A DNA stretch of 59,180 nucleotides. Origin: Propionivibrio sp. (GTDB lineage Bacteria; Pseudomonadota; Gammaproteobacteria; Burkholderiales; Rhodocyclaceae). The stretch lies in NCBI GenBank assembly GCA_029975435.1, contig JARKPC010000285.1, positions 1 through 59,180 of the forward strand, read 5' to 3'. The notes under the pieces are model-generated. The model was not told the DNA's origin, did not search any database, and was given only the letters and a program-made list of their open reading frames with translations. The first letter of the stretch is position 1; every line of letters starts with the position of its first letter. The position numbers and the translations under genes are program-made. Shown here piece after piece: positions 43,987 through 52,913 of this stretch.

Positions 43987-45618
43987 TTAGAAGCGCTCGA
44001 AGTCGCCCTCGTTGAACGCCAGGGCGCCGGAAGGCGTGGCGGCGGCGAGGCGGGGCGATCCGGCGCGAGGCGCGGCGGGGCTGGCGGCGGAACGGCCGGA
44101 GGCACTGCGGCGCATGCCCTCGTCGAGGCGGAAGAAGGTCATGGTCTGCTGCAACTGCTCGGCCTGGGCGCCGAGTTCCTCGGCGGTGGCGGCGAGTTCC
44201 TCGGAAGCGGAGGCGTTCTGCTGGGTGGCCTGGTTGAGCTGGCCCATGGCGCCGTTGATCTGGGCCACGCCGGAAGATTGTTCGGACGAGGCCAAAGCGA
44301 TTTCCTGCACCAGATCGGATGTCTTGCGGATCGACGGCACGATCTCGGTCAGCAGCGAACCGGCGCGCTCGGCCTGTTTGACCGACGAATCGGCGAGTCC
44401 GCCGATCTCCTGGGCGGCCACCTGCGAGCGCTCGGCAAGTTTCCGGACCTCGGCGGCGACGACGGCGAAGCCCTTGCCGTGATCGCCGGCGCGGGCGGCC
44501 TCGATGGCGGCGTTCAAGGCCAGCAGGTTGGTCTGATAGGCGATGTCGTCGATGATGCCGATCTTGCCGGCGATGGACTTCATGTCCTCGACGGTGCGGG
44601 AGACGGCCTCACCGCCCTCGGCCGCCTCCTTGGCGGCCTTGGACGCCATGCCGTCGGTGACGCGGGCGTTCTCGGTATTCTGGGCGATGGAGGCGGTCAT
44701 CTGCTCCATGGACGAGGTGGTTTCCTCGACCGAGGCGGCCTGTTCGGAGGACGACTGCGAGAGCGACTGGGCGGTGGCCGAGACTTGGCTGGCAGCGTTG
44801 GTCAGGTTGTCCGCCGCTGTCCGTACTTCGCCGATGATCTGGGTGAGACGTCCGATCATGTTCTGCATGGCGCTCATCAACTTGCCCACTTCGTCCTTGC
44901 TGTCCGACTCCAGGCGTACCGTCAGGTCACCCTCGGCCAGACGCGTCGCCGCATCCACCGCCTCGTTGATCGGCCGCGTGATCGAACGCGTGACCCAGAT
45001 GGCAAATCCCACCGCGATGAGCACCGCCGAAAGCAGCAGGATGATGATCAGCGTGCGTGTGCTGGTTGCCAACTCGTCGGCTTCGCCGCCGGCCTTTTCC
45101 AGGAGAGTGTTCTGGAGATCAATGAGCTTTTGCAGATTGTCCAGATAGGGGCCCTGGAACTTGCGCACGTCGCCGAACATTACTGCCGTGGCTTCGGCTT
45201 TCTGGTTGTTCATGGCGAGTTCAAGCGCTTTGTCGCGGGCCTTGACATAGTCCATGCGCGAATCGATGACCGCCTTGAGCGCCTGTTTTCCAGCCTCGGT
45301 CTGGAAAGTTTTTTCCTGTTTTCCGTACCACTCGGTGTATTTCGGCCGGTTGGCATCGATGCGGGCCTTCTGCTCTTTCCGTTCTTCGGCACTGTCAAGA
45401 AGGATGATGTTGCGAACCGAGCGGGCGTCCTCGTTGACTCCGGCAATGATCTTGTTGGTGATCAGGACCTTGGGATAAAGGTCGTTGATCAGATAATCGA
45501 TTTTCGAATTCAGGTTGGCAACACGGATGATTCCGACGATGCCGAGAGCGATCAACAGCGCGACGACGAGACCGAAGCCAATGCCAAGTCGGATGCCGAT
45601 ATTGAGATTTTTGAACAT
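43987..45618 (-). CDS. methyl-accepting chemotaxis protein
   Basis: A 543-residue inner-membrane receptor. Helix 1 (about 9-30), a periplasmic four-helix-bundle sensor (about 31-188), helix 2 (about 190-210), HAMP ([20 protein letters not shown]), and a cytoplasmic coiled coil with the hairpin tip [20 protein letters not shown] and [19 protein letters not shown]. An Ala/Pro/Ser linker leads to the C-terminal DFERF, which fits the x-[HFYW]-x-x-[HFYW] tether pattern for CheR/CheB. It lies between cheA and cheW. Confidence 0.94.
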   Translation of the reverse strand: MFKNLNIGIRLGIGFGLVVALLIALGIVGIIRVANLNSKIDYLINDLYPKVLITNKIIAGVNEDARSVRNIILLDSAEERKEQKARIDANRPKYTEWYGKQEKTFQTEAGKQALKAVIDSRMDYVKARDKALELAMNNQKAEATAVMFGDVRKFQGPYLDNLQKLIDLQNTLLEKAGGEADELATSTRTLIIILLLSAVLIAVGFAIWVTRSITRPINEAVDAATRLAEGDLTVRLESDSKDEVGKLMSAMQNMIGRLTQIIGEVRTAADNLTNAASQVSATAQSLSQSSSEQAASVEETTSSMEQMTASIAQNTENARVTDGMASKAAKEAAEGGEAVSRTVEDMKSIAGKIGIIDDIAYQTNLLALNAAIEAARAGDHGKGFAVVAAEVRKLAERSQVAAQEIGGLADSSVKQAERAGSLLTEIVPSIRKTSDLVQEIALASSEQSSGVAQINGAMGQLNQATQQNASASEELAATAEELGAQAEQLQQTMTFFRLDEGMRRSASGRSAASPAAPRAGSPRLAAATPSGALAFNEGDFERF

Positions 45619-45621
45619 GAT

Positions 45622-47859
45622 CTACCTTCCCGAAGAAACAAACGTTGAGCTACCTGTGTATGCCAATTGCGGTGACGCGGAATTTCTGTTCGTAAGCAGA
45701 CGCTCTTCCTCGCTGCGCGTTACGATGTTGACGAGCGCCGCGACATCGAGAATCAGCGCCACCTCGCCGCTGCCGAGGATCGTCGAGCCGCTGATCCCGC
45801 GCAGATTGGAGAACAGTCGGCCGAGCGGCTTGATGACGGTCTGGAATTCGCCCATCAGCTGATCGACGACGATGCCGGCGCGCTGTCCTCCGAACTGGAC
45901 GACGACGATGCTTTCGCGCGCGGGAGGGCTGCCTTCGACCTCGAACAGTTTGCGCAAGCGGATAAAGGGCAATGCCTCTCCGCGCAGGTTGAGGAAATTG
46001 CGATCGCCTGCCAGATTCTTGTGTTCGATGCATTCGACCACCGCATCGAGCGGAATGACGTAGGACGCCTTGCCGACTCCGACCAGGAAACCGTCGATGA
46101 TGGCCAGCGTCAGTGGCAGACGGATGGTGAAGGTCGTGCCCTGTCCTTCGGCAGACGTGACTTCGACGGTGCCGCGCAGCGCCTGGATGTTGCGGCGCAC
46201 CACATCCATGCCGACGCCGCGCCCGGAGAGCTTGGAGACTTGATCCACGGTGGAGAAGCCCGGCTCGAAAATGAGGTTGATGATCTCCGCATCGCTCAAG
46301 GAATCCGTCGGCTGGATGAGTTCGCGCTCGATGGCTTTTGCCCGGATTTTCTCGCGGTTCAGCCCGCCGCCGTCGTCGGATACCTGGATCACGATGCTTC
46401 CCGAGTCATGGAAGGCGTTCAGCAACACTCTCCCGCAGGCCGGCTTGCCTCGCGCCAGGCGCTGTTCGACGGGCTCGATGCCGTGGTCGAGCGAGTTGCG
46501 CACGAGATGCATCAGCGGATCGCCGATCTTCTCGACGACGCTCTTGTCGAGCTCGGTTTCGGCACCGCTGATGGACAGTTCGATTTCCTTGCCGAGGTCC
46601 TTCGAGACATCGCGCACGACCCGGTTGAAGCGCGTGAAGGTGTCTCCGATCTGGACCATGCGCAGCTGCAGCGCGGAATCGCGGATGCTCTCCACCAGCC
46701 GGGAAAGCACCGACGTGGCTTCCACCAGTTCGCCGTTACGGCTCTTCAACGCGAGCAGATTGGCCGAGGCGCCGGCGATGACCAGTTCGCCGATGAGATC
46801 GATCAGTTGATCGAGCTTGTCGGCATGTACCCGGACCAGTTGGGCTTCGCGGGCCTTCTTTTCGACGACCTGGGTCTGACGGGTCACGGCGGCTTCCACG
46901 ATCTCGGGGTGGACCACCTTGTTGCCGACGAGGATTTCTCCGAGCGGAGGCGGCGTTTCCTCGCCGGTAACTTCAGTCGTCTGTTTCTGGTCACGCAGCC
47001 CCTGGTCGATCTCGGCCTGGGTCAGCGCGCCGCACCGCACCAGCATTTCGCCAAGGCGCAACGTGTCCTCGGGCAGTTCCTGGATTAACCTGACGTAGTC
47101 GCTCACCTTGCTTTGCGGCGAAAGAATGCGCAGGTCGCAATCTTCGCGCACGAAGTCGAAGATGCGTTCGATGTCGCTCTTGCTCGATTTGGTCTGCAGC
47201 CTGATTTCGAATCCCAGGTAACAGGATTCTGGATCCATTTCTTCCGCGGAGGGAATGGCGTCGGCGATCGTTTCGATGCCGATGATTTCGCCGAGGCTGC
47301 CCAGGAAACGAATGAACGACAAGGGATCGGTTCCACCGCGCAGGACGTTCGGGCCAAAGCGTATCGAAATATGCCATGCGTCAGTATCCACCACGCCGCC
47401 CCCGCTGCTTTCCACCGTCCCTTCGTCCTCCTGAACGGTCAGGTTGGCTGAACCGGCTCCGGTTCCGGCGGTCTGGTCGAGGAAAGCCTGCAAGCGCCCG
47501 GTGAGGGCGTTTCCATGCTCGACGAGTTGAGCGTCCGGTTCCGGCTGCTGTGCGGCAAGGACGTCGATGAGCCGGCCCATGTGGTCGCAGCATTCGAGCA
47601 GCAAGGTGGCCAGCGCTCCGCTGACCGAAGCCTCGCCGTTGCGCAACGCGTCGAGAAGATTCTCCACCCGATGGGTAAACTGTTCGATGAAGGCGCATTC
47701 GATGACCCCGGAGCCTCCCTTGATGGTGTGGGCGGCACGGAAAATGGCGTCGATGTTGTCGCCGTCATCGGGGTTCTGCTCGAGGCGCAGCAGTCCGGCT
47801 TCCATCTCCGCCAGTTGCTCGCGGCTTTCCTGGATATATACGTTGGTGAGTTCGTCCAT
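45622..47859 (-). CDS. cheA: chemotaxis histidine kinase CheA with an unusual linker
   Basis: A 745-residue kinase. P1/HPt (1-105) has His44 (FRAAHTIKGGSG). A P2-like region (about 160-248) follows, and then residues 262-330 carry two 24-residue segments starting RLGEMLVRCGALTQ (268-291) and PLGEILVGNKVV (305-328). These resemble GspE-N/MshEN motifs. P3 dimerisation (about 340-400), P4 ATPase (about 410-585; HLVRNSLDHGIE, DDGGGLNREKI, GRGVGMDVVRRNI) and P5 CheW-like domain (590-725) complete it. It should phosphorylate the neighbouring CheY and perhaps the other receivers here. Confidence 0.95.
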   Translation of the reverse strand: MDELTNVYIQESREQLAEMEAGLLRLEQNPDDGDNIDAIFRAAHTIKGGSGVIECAFIEQFTHRVENLLDALRNGEASVSGALATLLLECCDHMGRLIDVLAAQQPEPDAQLVEHGNALTGRLQAFLDQTAGTGAGSANLTVQEDEGTVESSGGGVVDTDAWHISIRFGPNVLRGGTDPLSFIRFLGSLGEIIGIETIADAIPSAEEMDPESCYLGFEIRLQTKSSKSDIERIFDFVREDCDLRILSPQSKVSDYVRLIQELPEDTLRLGEMLVRCGALTQAEIDQGLRDQKQTTEVTGEETPPPLGEILVGNKVVHPEIVEAAVTRQTQVVEKKAREAQLVRVHADKLDQLIDLIGELVIAGASANLLALKSRNGELVEATSVLSRLVESIRDSALQLRMVQIGDTFTRFNRVVRDVSKDLGKEIELSISGAETELDKSVVEKIGDPLMHLVRNSLDHGIEPVEQRLARGKPACGRVLLNAFHDSGSIVIQVSDDGGGLNREKIRAKAIERELIQPTDSLSDAEIINLIFEPGFSTVDQVSKLSGRGVGMDVVRRNIQALRGTVEVTSAEGQGTTFTIRLPLTLAIIDGFLVGVGKASYVIPLDAVVECIEHKNLAGDRNFLNLRGEALPFIRLRKLFEVEGSPPARESIVVVQFGGQRAGIVVDQLMGEFQTVIKPLGRLFSNLRGISGSTILGSGEVALILDVAALVNIVTRSEEERLLTNRNSASPQLAYTGSSTFVSSGR

Positions 47860-47881
47860 GTGGCGTTCCTCCGGATACCGG

Positions 47882-48187
47882 TCAGTTGGCCTCGGACGCG
47901 GGGATAACCAGTGGATCCCCGAGGTCGGCCGCCAGATTGCAAAAATCGATGAGGGAGCGCACCGGCTGGCTGTGAGCCACGATGACGACCCGTTTGCCGG
48001 CGCGCTGGGCTTCCTTCTTCATCAGGATCAGCAACTGAAGCCCCGCAGTATCGATTTCGCCAACCTGCGACAGGTCGAGCTCGACGTCGTCGCTGCTGCT
48101 CAGCGCGTCGAGCAATTCCTGTTTCTGATCCAGTGCGTTGTAAATGGTCATGTCCTTGGCAAGGCAGAGCGTCTGGGTGGTAGTCAT
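47882..48187 (-). CDS. STAS-domain protein
   Basis: A 101-residue STAS protein. VELDLSQVGEIDTAGLQLLI contains the phospho-acceptor loop, with Thr47 in the place of the usual Ser (DTAGL). Such proteins act as partners of kinases or phosphatases in regulatory switches. It lies between cheA and the CheZ-like gene, so it probably belongs to the chemosensory pathway; its exact role is unknown. Confidence 0.87.
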   Translation of the reverse strand: MTTTQTLCLAKDMTIYNALDQKQELLDALSSSDDVELDLSQVGEIDTAGLQLLILMKKEAQRAGKRVVIVAHSQPVRSLIDFCNLAADLGDPLVIPASEAN

Positions 48188-48196
48188 GGTGGTGTC

Positions 48197-48949
48197 TCAG
48201 AACAACTCGGTTCGTGAACCGGCGAATGACGGCGCCGCGCGTTTGATCGAGGCGTCGTGGATGGAGCGTTGCTGCTCCGAAATGTAGCTGTCGTAAAGTT
48301 CGTCCAACAGCGTGGACACAGGTTTCAAGGAATGGGTAATCCCGGACTCCGGATGCATAATGCCGGCTGCAACCTGTGCGGTGTAGGCGTCAAGCCGCTC
48401 CAACGCCTGAATGACATTGGTGATCTGCTGGTTCACCGTGTCCTGAAACTGGATTCGCGTCAGTGCGTCCGCCAGTTGCTCGGAAATCCGGCTGCGCGTG
48501 TCGTTCGGAAGCGCTGACATGTCGCGTCCTGATCTTGAAAGAGCCTTGTCAATCTCGAGCAGATCCGTGGCCAGGTTGATTGCGGCCTTGTCGCCGGTTT
48601 CGGCGCTGTTCTGCAATTGCCGGCACAGAATTTCCAGGAATTGCCGGAGTTGATGGAACTCGCGTTCAATTCCGGTTGGCGCATCGAGACTCGGCGATGC
48701 CTTGTCGACGTCGCCATTTTCCGGTTGGCAGCGGCTGATCAGGAATTGTCCGGAGAGTGCCCGGTACGCCGCGTGCCGAAAGGCGAATGCCAGAAGGATC
48801 AGCATCAGCGTCGCGCCAGCCGTAATCGCCGGGTCGGGGGTGACGGCGTAATTGAGCAGGGGGTGCATCACGTACGCCGACCCGGCCAGAAGGGCCGCGA
48901 CGAAGATCGAAATGACTTGCGCCTGACGCAGCGACGGCTTGGCGCTCAT
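48197..48949 (-). CDS. membrane-anchored CheZ-like protein
   Basis: A 250-residue protein of uncertain family. Two membrane helices (about 10-30 and 42-60) are followed by a long helical cytoplasmic part. ADALTRIQFQDTVNQQITNV (161-180) matches the CheZ core: Asp170 and Gln174 (i, i+4) parallel Asp143/Gln147 of E. coli CheZ. The end, RTELF, resembles the short CheY-binding tail of CheZ. The usual CheZ has no membrane helices, so this would be a membrane-bound CheY-P phosphatase. It lies between cheY and the STAS gene. Confidence 0.65.
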   Translation of the reverse strand: MSAKPSLRQAQVISIFVAALLAGSAYVMHPLLNYAVTPDPAITAGATLMLILLAFAFRHAAYRALSGQFLISRCQPENGDVDKASPSLDAPTGIEREFHQLRQFLEILCRQLQNSAETGDKAAINLATDLLEIDKALSRSGRDMSALPNDTRSRISEQLADALTRIQFQDTVNQQITNVIQALERLDAYTAQVAAGIMHPESGITHSLKPVSTLLDELYDSYISEQQRSIHDASIKRAAPSFAGSRTELF

Positions 48950-48952
48950 TGC

Positions 48953-49318
48953 TCAGCGCAGGACCAGCTTGATGGTATTGAGCAGTTCGTCGGCCGTGGC
49001 GGGCTTGACGATCCATCCGGAAGCCCCGGCTGCCTTGGCCTCCATTTTTCTCGCCTGCTGCGATTCGGTGGTCAGGAAAAGTATCGGCATGAACTTGTAG
49101 GACGGAAGTGTGCGCACCTCCCGGATGAGTTCGATGCCGTTCATGCCTGGCATGTTGAGGTCCGTGATCAACAGATCGACCCGGGTTCCGTTGTTGAATT
49201 TCTTCAGAGCCTCCTCGGCGTTGGGCGCCTTTTCCACGGTGTAGCCAGCCTTGGTCAGGATGCTCGAGATGCTCAGCAGAATGGTGGCCGAATCGTCTAC
49301 CAGCATGATTGTGCTCAT
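48953..49318 (-). CDS. cheY: CheY-type response regulator
   Basis: A 121-residue stand-alone receiver. MLVDDSATILL, phospho-Asp53 (LITDLNMPGMNGIELI), Thr in FLTTESQQ and Lys in WIVKPATADELL. No output domain. It is the first gene of the cheY-(CheZ-like)-STAS-cheA-MCP-cheW unit and is preceded by conserved element A. Confidence 0.93.
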   Translation of the reverse strand: MSTIMLVDDSATILLSISSILTKAGYTVEKAPNAEEALKKFNNGTRVDLLITDLNMPGMNGIELIREVRTLPSYKFMPILFLTTESQQARKMEAKAAGASGWIVKPATADELLNTIKLVLR

Positions 49319-49439
49319 GGTGTGCCTTTTTTGAATGCGGTTGTTCAGAACTCTCGAAACCCCGTTTGCGTTGCCTCGGAAAACTGCAAAACGGCGCTGA
49401 TTTAAAAAGAGAATTCATGATTCCAGAAAACGCGTTTTG

Positions 49440-49485
49440 TGTGCATCCGTGGAATCCGCAGGAATTGGCGGAAATTACGTAGTGC
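49440..49485 (-). promoter_or_regulatory. conserved element A upstream of cheY
   Basis: On the plus strand it begins TGTGCATCCGT (49440-49450) and continues to AGTGC at 49485. Ungapped comparison with element B (54587-54632) gives 32 identities in 46. It contains the inverted repeat TCCGC/GCGGA (49455-49459 and 49468-49472). It lies 121 bases before the cheY start. Confidence 0.5.
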
Positions 49486-49496
49486 ACCGGGGGCTT

Positions 49497-50336
49497 TCAG
49501 TGCTTCAGGGCATTGGTCAGCGAAGCCACCTCTTCGGCGGATTCGGCGAGGATATGGCTGAGTGTGTTGCCGTCGACCAGTATTTCGATTTCGACAGGCA
49601 TTTCCCTTCGGCTCATGCCCATGAGCTTTCCGAGCGGCGATTCGACCGGGGTGAGTTCATCTGCCAGCAGCAAGGTGTCTCCGAGCGAGGCTGGCGGCAA
49701 GGGGAGGAACCCCGACCATAGCGTTTCGGCGGCATCCCTTATGCTCAGCGGGATTTCCAGTGCTTGCAGGATGGCTCTGCCGACCTGGGCCTCGCCGTCC
49801 CCGTGCCAGCATTCGAGGTTGCTCTGGAGCAGGCCTGGATACACGGACTCCTGTGCAAGGAGATAAAAACTGCCGATTTCATGAACGATCCCGGCAAGGA
49901 AGGCGGCGTCGGGGCTCTGCCGGGTGATGCGTCGGGCGATGACGCGGGCCAGCGCGGCGACGTGGGCCGTATGTTCCCAGAGTTTTGCCGAAATTGCTCT
50001 GTGCTCTCCGGAAGGCGATGTTCCGGACATCTGCCGGACGATCACCGTGGCGGTCAGGGCGCGCAGGGCCGAGAATCCGAGCCGGGCGACTGCGCTCTTC
50101 AGGTCGGTGATCGCGCGGCCTGCGGGGTTGAATGCAACAGTGTTGGCGACGCCGACGGTTCTCGCGGCGAGAATCGGGTCGCCTGCGATCAGCTTGCACA
50201 GTCGCTCGATGGAGCATTCCGGGTCGTCGAGTTGTCGCTGGACGCGCACGGCGACCTGGGCGTGCACGGAAAAAACGATTTCACCGGCGGCGGCTTGCGC
50301 GGCAATCCTGTCGAGGACGGTCTGGATATCCATCAC
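49497..50336 (-). CDS. HDOD-domain protein
   Basis: A 279-residue HDOD protein (an HD-related domain with lost catalytic residues). Seen: [40 protein letters not shown], and [24 protein letters not shown] proteins act as non-enzymatic scaffolds in signalling, often with chemotaxis or c-di-GMP genes. Its ATG overlaps the cheB stop by 4 bases; it ends the HPt-to-HDOD unit. Confidence 0.9.
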   Translation of the reverse strand: MMDIQTVLDRIAAQAAAGEIVFSVHAQVAVRVQRQLDDPECSIERLCKLIAGDPILAARTVGVANTVAFNPAGRAITDLKSAVARLGFSALRALTATVIVRQMSGTSPSGEHRAISAKLWEHTAHVAALARVIARRITRQSPDAAFLAGIVHEIGSFYLLAQESVYPGLLQSNLECWHGDGEAQVGRAILQALEIPLSIRDAAETLWSGFLPLPPASLGDTLLLADELTPVESPLGKLMGMSRREMPVEIEILVDGNTLSHILAESAEEVASLTNALKH

Positions 50337-50962
50337 GAGGTTCCCCTGTCGTAGCTGATGATGGCCGCGGCAATCTGGTTGAGCGGCAGGATGTGGTCGA
50401 CGCCGCCCAGCTTGATCGCTTCCATCGGCATGCCGAAAACGATGCTGCTGGCCTTGTCCTGGGCAATGGTGGTTGCGCCGGCGTCATGCATTTCCTTCAG
50501 CGCGCGTGCGCCGTCGTTCCCCATGCCGGTCATGATTATGCCCAAGGCATTGGCGCCGGCGGATTTTGCTACCGAATGGAACAGGACGTCGACGGATGGT
50601 TTGTGGCGGTTCACCGGCTCTCCGTCGCAAACGTCAACGGCATAGCCGGCGCCGCTCCGCCTGAGCGTCATGTGCTTCCCGCCGGGAGCGATGAGCGCCA
50701 GACCTGCCTCCGCCCGATCACCGTTCCGTGCCTCGCGAACCTCCAGTTCGCACAATCCGTTGAGGCGTTCAGCAAACATGGCGGTAAAGACGGCGGGCAT
50801 GTGTTGCACGATTACAATGCCGGAAGTGCTTGCCGGAAGGCGCGTGAGGACGGCTTCGAGGGCCAGGGTTCCGCCGGTGGACGTGCCCATGGCGATGATT
50901 CGCCGGCGGGAGGTCAGATGGCGCGGGAATTCCGCCGGCCTGGGCCGAATGTCCATATTCAT
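50333..50962 (-). CDS. cheB: CheB methylesterase domain without receiver
   Basis: A 209-residue protein-glutamate methylesterase. The catalytic triad is Ser28 ([12 protein letters not shown]), His54 ([14 protein letters not shown]) and Asp150 ([13 protein letters not shown]). The N-terminal REC domain of normal CheB is missing. ATG 50962 overlaps the cheD stop (ATGA), so translation is coupled. Demethylation of the MCP would then not be controlled by CheA phosphorylation of CheB itself. Confidence 0.92.
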   Translation of the reverse strand: MNMDIRPRPAEFPRHLTSRRRIIAMGTSTGGTLALEAVLTRLPASTSGIVIVQHMPAVFTAMFAERLNGLCELEVREARNGDRAEAGLALIAPGGKHMTLRRSGAGYAVDVCDGEPVNRHKPSVDVLFHSVAKSAGANALGIIMTGMGNDGARALKEMHDAGATTIAQDKASSIVFGMPMEAIKLGGVDHILPLNQIAAAIISYDRGTS

Positions 50963-51480
50963 GGCCTCTGTTTGCTGGTTCGGGCACCTTCGCCTTCCGG
51001 AAACGCCAGCCAGACTTCGCCGCTCCACAGGTCGAAATGCAGCTTGCGCCTGCCGCTGCCGCCGACGTGGCTGGACATTACCGTGATGCCGTGCCCGCTC
51101 AGGAGTTTTAGGCCGTAGTCGATGTTCTGTGCCCCAATGTCGATCCGCCCATCATCTGCGTTGTCGAACATGCGGGCGCCGCCAAACAGCTTCGCCTGGT
51201 ATTCAGCCGGGTTCGTGGCTTCCCGGGCGACGTGCTGCAGGAACAGCTCGAAGGCTTCGTTGGCGTAGCGCCCGTCCGGGGGCGTGCCCGGCGGGCGCCG
51301 TCTGTCCGTGAGCATGTGGTGGCACATGCCGCCGATCCGCCGGAGCGGGTGCCAGAGTGTGATGGATACGCAGGAGCCGAGCAGCGTGGTGATCCGGGTG
51401 GCGCCACCGCCGAAATGGAAGTCGCCGGACTTGAGGACGACGGATTTGATCGCCTGCGGTTGAGGGTGAAAGGCTGTCAT
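50959..51480 (-). CDS. cheD: second CheD-type receptor deamidase
   Basis: A 173-residue Che[13 protein letters not shown] gives the catalytic Cys37, GMCHHML gives His54 (17 residues on, as in known CheD), and Thr31/Thr32 precede the Cys. GGARMF and [20 protein letters not shown] also fit. It deamidates receptor glutamines. ATG 51480 overlaps the cheR stop and its own stop overlaps cheB. It differs in sequence from the other CheD in the unit. Confidence 0.9.
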   Translation of the reverse strand: MTAFHPQPQAIKSVVLKSGDFHFGGGATRITTLLGSCVSITLWHPLRRIGGMCHHMLTDRRRPPGTPPDGRYANEAFELFLQHVAREATNPAEYQAKLFGGARMFDNADDGRIDIGAQNIDYGLKLLSGHGITVMSSHVGGSGRRKLHFDLWSGEVWLAFPEGEGARTSKQRP

Positions 51481-52301
51481 GGCTTGCGGTAGACGGTCGG
51501 GCGCACGGTCATGACGTTGTCGGTGATGCCGTTGAGCGTTTCCGAGTGTCCGATGATCAGATACCCGCCTGGTTTCATGCGAGGCAGCAGGTTGTGCACT
51601 ACCCGGGCCTTCGTGGGATGGTCGAAATAGATCATCACGTTGCGCAGGAATACGACATCGAATTCCCCGATGCCGGCGTCGACCGGTTGCATCAGGTTGA
51701 TCTGGCGGAAACTGGTTCGCTGGCGCAGCTCCGGTGCCATGAGGAATGTCCCGGACTGGTCGCGAACGCCCTTCAGGCAGTACTTGCGCATATATTCCGA
51801 CGGGATGCCCTCCGTGCGCGCCAGAGCGTAATGTCCGGTGACCGCCCGGGCGAGGACCTTGGTGCAGATATCCGATCCGACGACTTCCCAGGGGGCTTCG
51901 CCGAGCGTGTCGGCCAGCAGCATGGCGATCGAATACGGTTCTTCGCCGCTGGAACTGGCGGCACTCCATACGCGAAAGGCTGATGGGCCCTTGTGCCGGG
52001 GAATGACTTCGTCACGCACGAAAGCGAAGTGTCCCGGCTCGCGAAAGAAATACGTCTCGTTGGTGGTCAGTTGATCCACCATGATCTGCAGTTCTTCCGG
52101 GTGGTCTCCAGTGGCCAGCATGCGGTAGTAGCTGGAAAAACTCGTCAACGAATGGTGACGCAGGCGTTTTGCCAGGCGTCCGACCAGGAGTTCCCGTTTC
52201 GTGTCATTTAGGCTGATCCCGGCGATCTTGTAGATCAGGCGCTGGAAGAGCGCGAATTCCTGGGGAGTGATCCGTATCTCTTCCATCGATATTTCGTCCA
52301 T
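51477..52301 (-). CDS. cheR: chemotaxis protein methyltransferase CheR
   Basis: A 274-residue SAM-dependent methyltransferase acting on receptor glutamates. The N-terminal helical domain has LLVGRLAKRLRHHSL; TTNETYFFREPGHF is the CheR motif; SAASSSGEEPYSIAMLLA is the SAM site; FDVVFLRNVMIYFD and GHSETL follow. There is no TPR extension. Start and stop overlap both flanking cheD genes by 1 and 4 bases. Confidence 0.96.
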   Translation of the reverse strand: MDEISMEEIRITPQEFALFQRLIYKIAGISLNDTKRELLVGRLAKRLRHHSLTSFSSYYRMLATGDHPEELQIMVDQLTTNETYFFREPGHFAFVRDEVIPRHKGPSAFRVWSAASSSGEEPYSIAMLLADTLGEAPWEVVGSDICTKVLARAVTGHYALARTEGIPSEYMRKYCLKGVRDQSGTFLMAPELRQRTSFRQINLMQPVDAGIGEFDVVFLRNVMIYFDHPTKARVVHNLLPRMKPGGYLIIGHSETLNGITDNVMTVRPTVYRKP

Positions 52302-52894
52302 CAGAACAGTTCGATCTTCTTGTCGGTGGTGGCGGTTTTGCGCAGCAGTGTTTCGGCATAGGCCCGCTCCTCACGGGCGATGACATCGGCGGTGGCCATG
52401 TTGGTCACCATGCGTTTGCAGAAAGCTTCGCCGCAGGAGGGGAGAAAGATGATCTTGCGCGACCACGGGCCGAGGAAATCGGAAGAAACCAGCGGAATCC
52501 CTTCGCGCGCCAGCCATTCCTTGGCGAACCCGGCGTTTCGCATGCCGATGCTTGGCGCCCCTTCTCCCGAATCGATGATTGTGCCGCCACCGAATGCCTT
52601 GGCCTGCAAGCGGACCTTTTTTGCGCCCTTGCCGAGCAGGGCGTTGAGCAGCGCTTCCATGGCGAAGTTGCCGGACAAAAGTGAATCGACGTCGCTATTC
52701 CTGGCGCGTCCCATGTCCGGCAGCATGAAGTGGTTGATGCCGCCGATCTTCAGTTGAGGGTCGAACAGGCAGACTGCCACGCATGAACCGAGCAGCGTCG
52801 ATAATGGTTGTCGGTCTTCGACTGCCCAAGCACCCGGATGAATGTTTCTGGCGTGGCGTTCGATCTCCCGCGGAGGAAGGCTGGCGTAGTCCAC
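52301..52894 (-). CDS. cheD: first CheD-type receptor deamidase
   Basis: A 197-residue CheD. STLLGSCVAVCLFD gives catalytic Cys38 and GGINHFMLPD gives His55; FGGGTIIDSGEGAPSIGMRN also fits the family. The C terminus carries an extra helix and ends KKIELF, similar to the RTELF end of the CheZ-like protein. CheD also binds CheC/CheY-type partners in other bacteria. It overlaps cheR by one base (TGATG). Confidence 0.93.
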   Translation of the reverse strand: MDYASLPPREIERHARNIHPGAWAVEDRQPLSTLLGSCVAVCLFDPQLKIGGINHFMLPDMGRARNSDVDSLLSGNFAMEALLNALLGKGAKKVRLQAKAFGGGTIIDSGEGAPSIGMRNAGFAKEWLAREGIPLVSSDFLGPWSRKIIFLPSCGEAFCKRMVTNMATADVIAREERAYAETLLRKTATTDKKIELF

Positions 52895-52913
52895 TGCTGG
52901 TTTCCAGGGGCGG

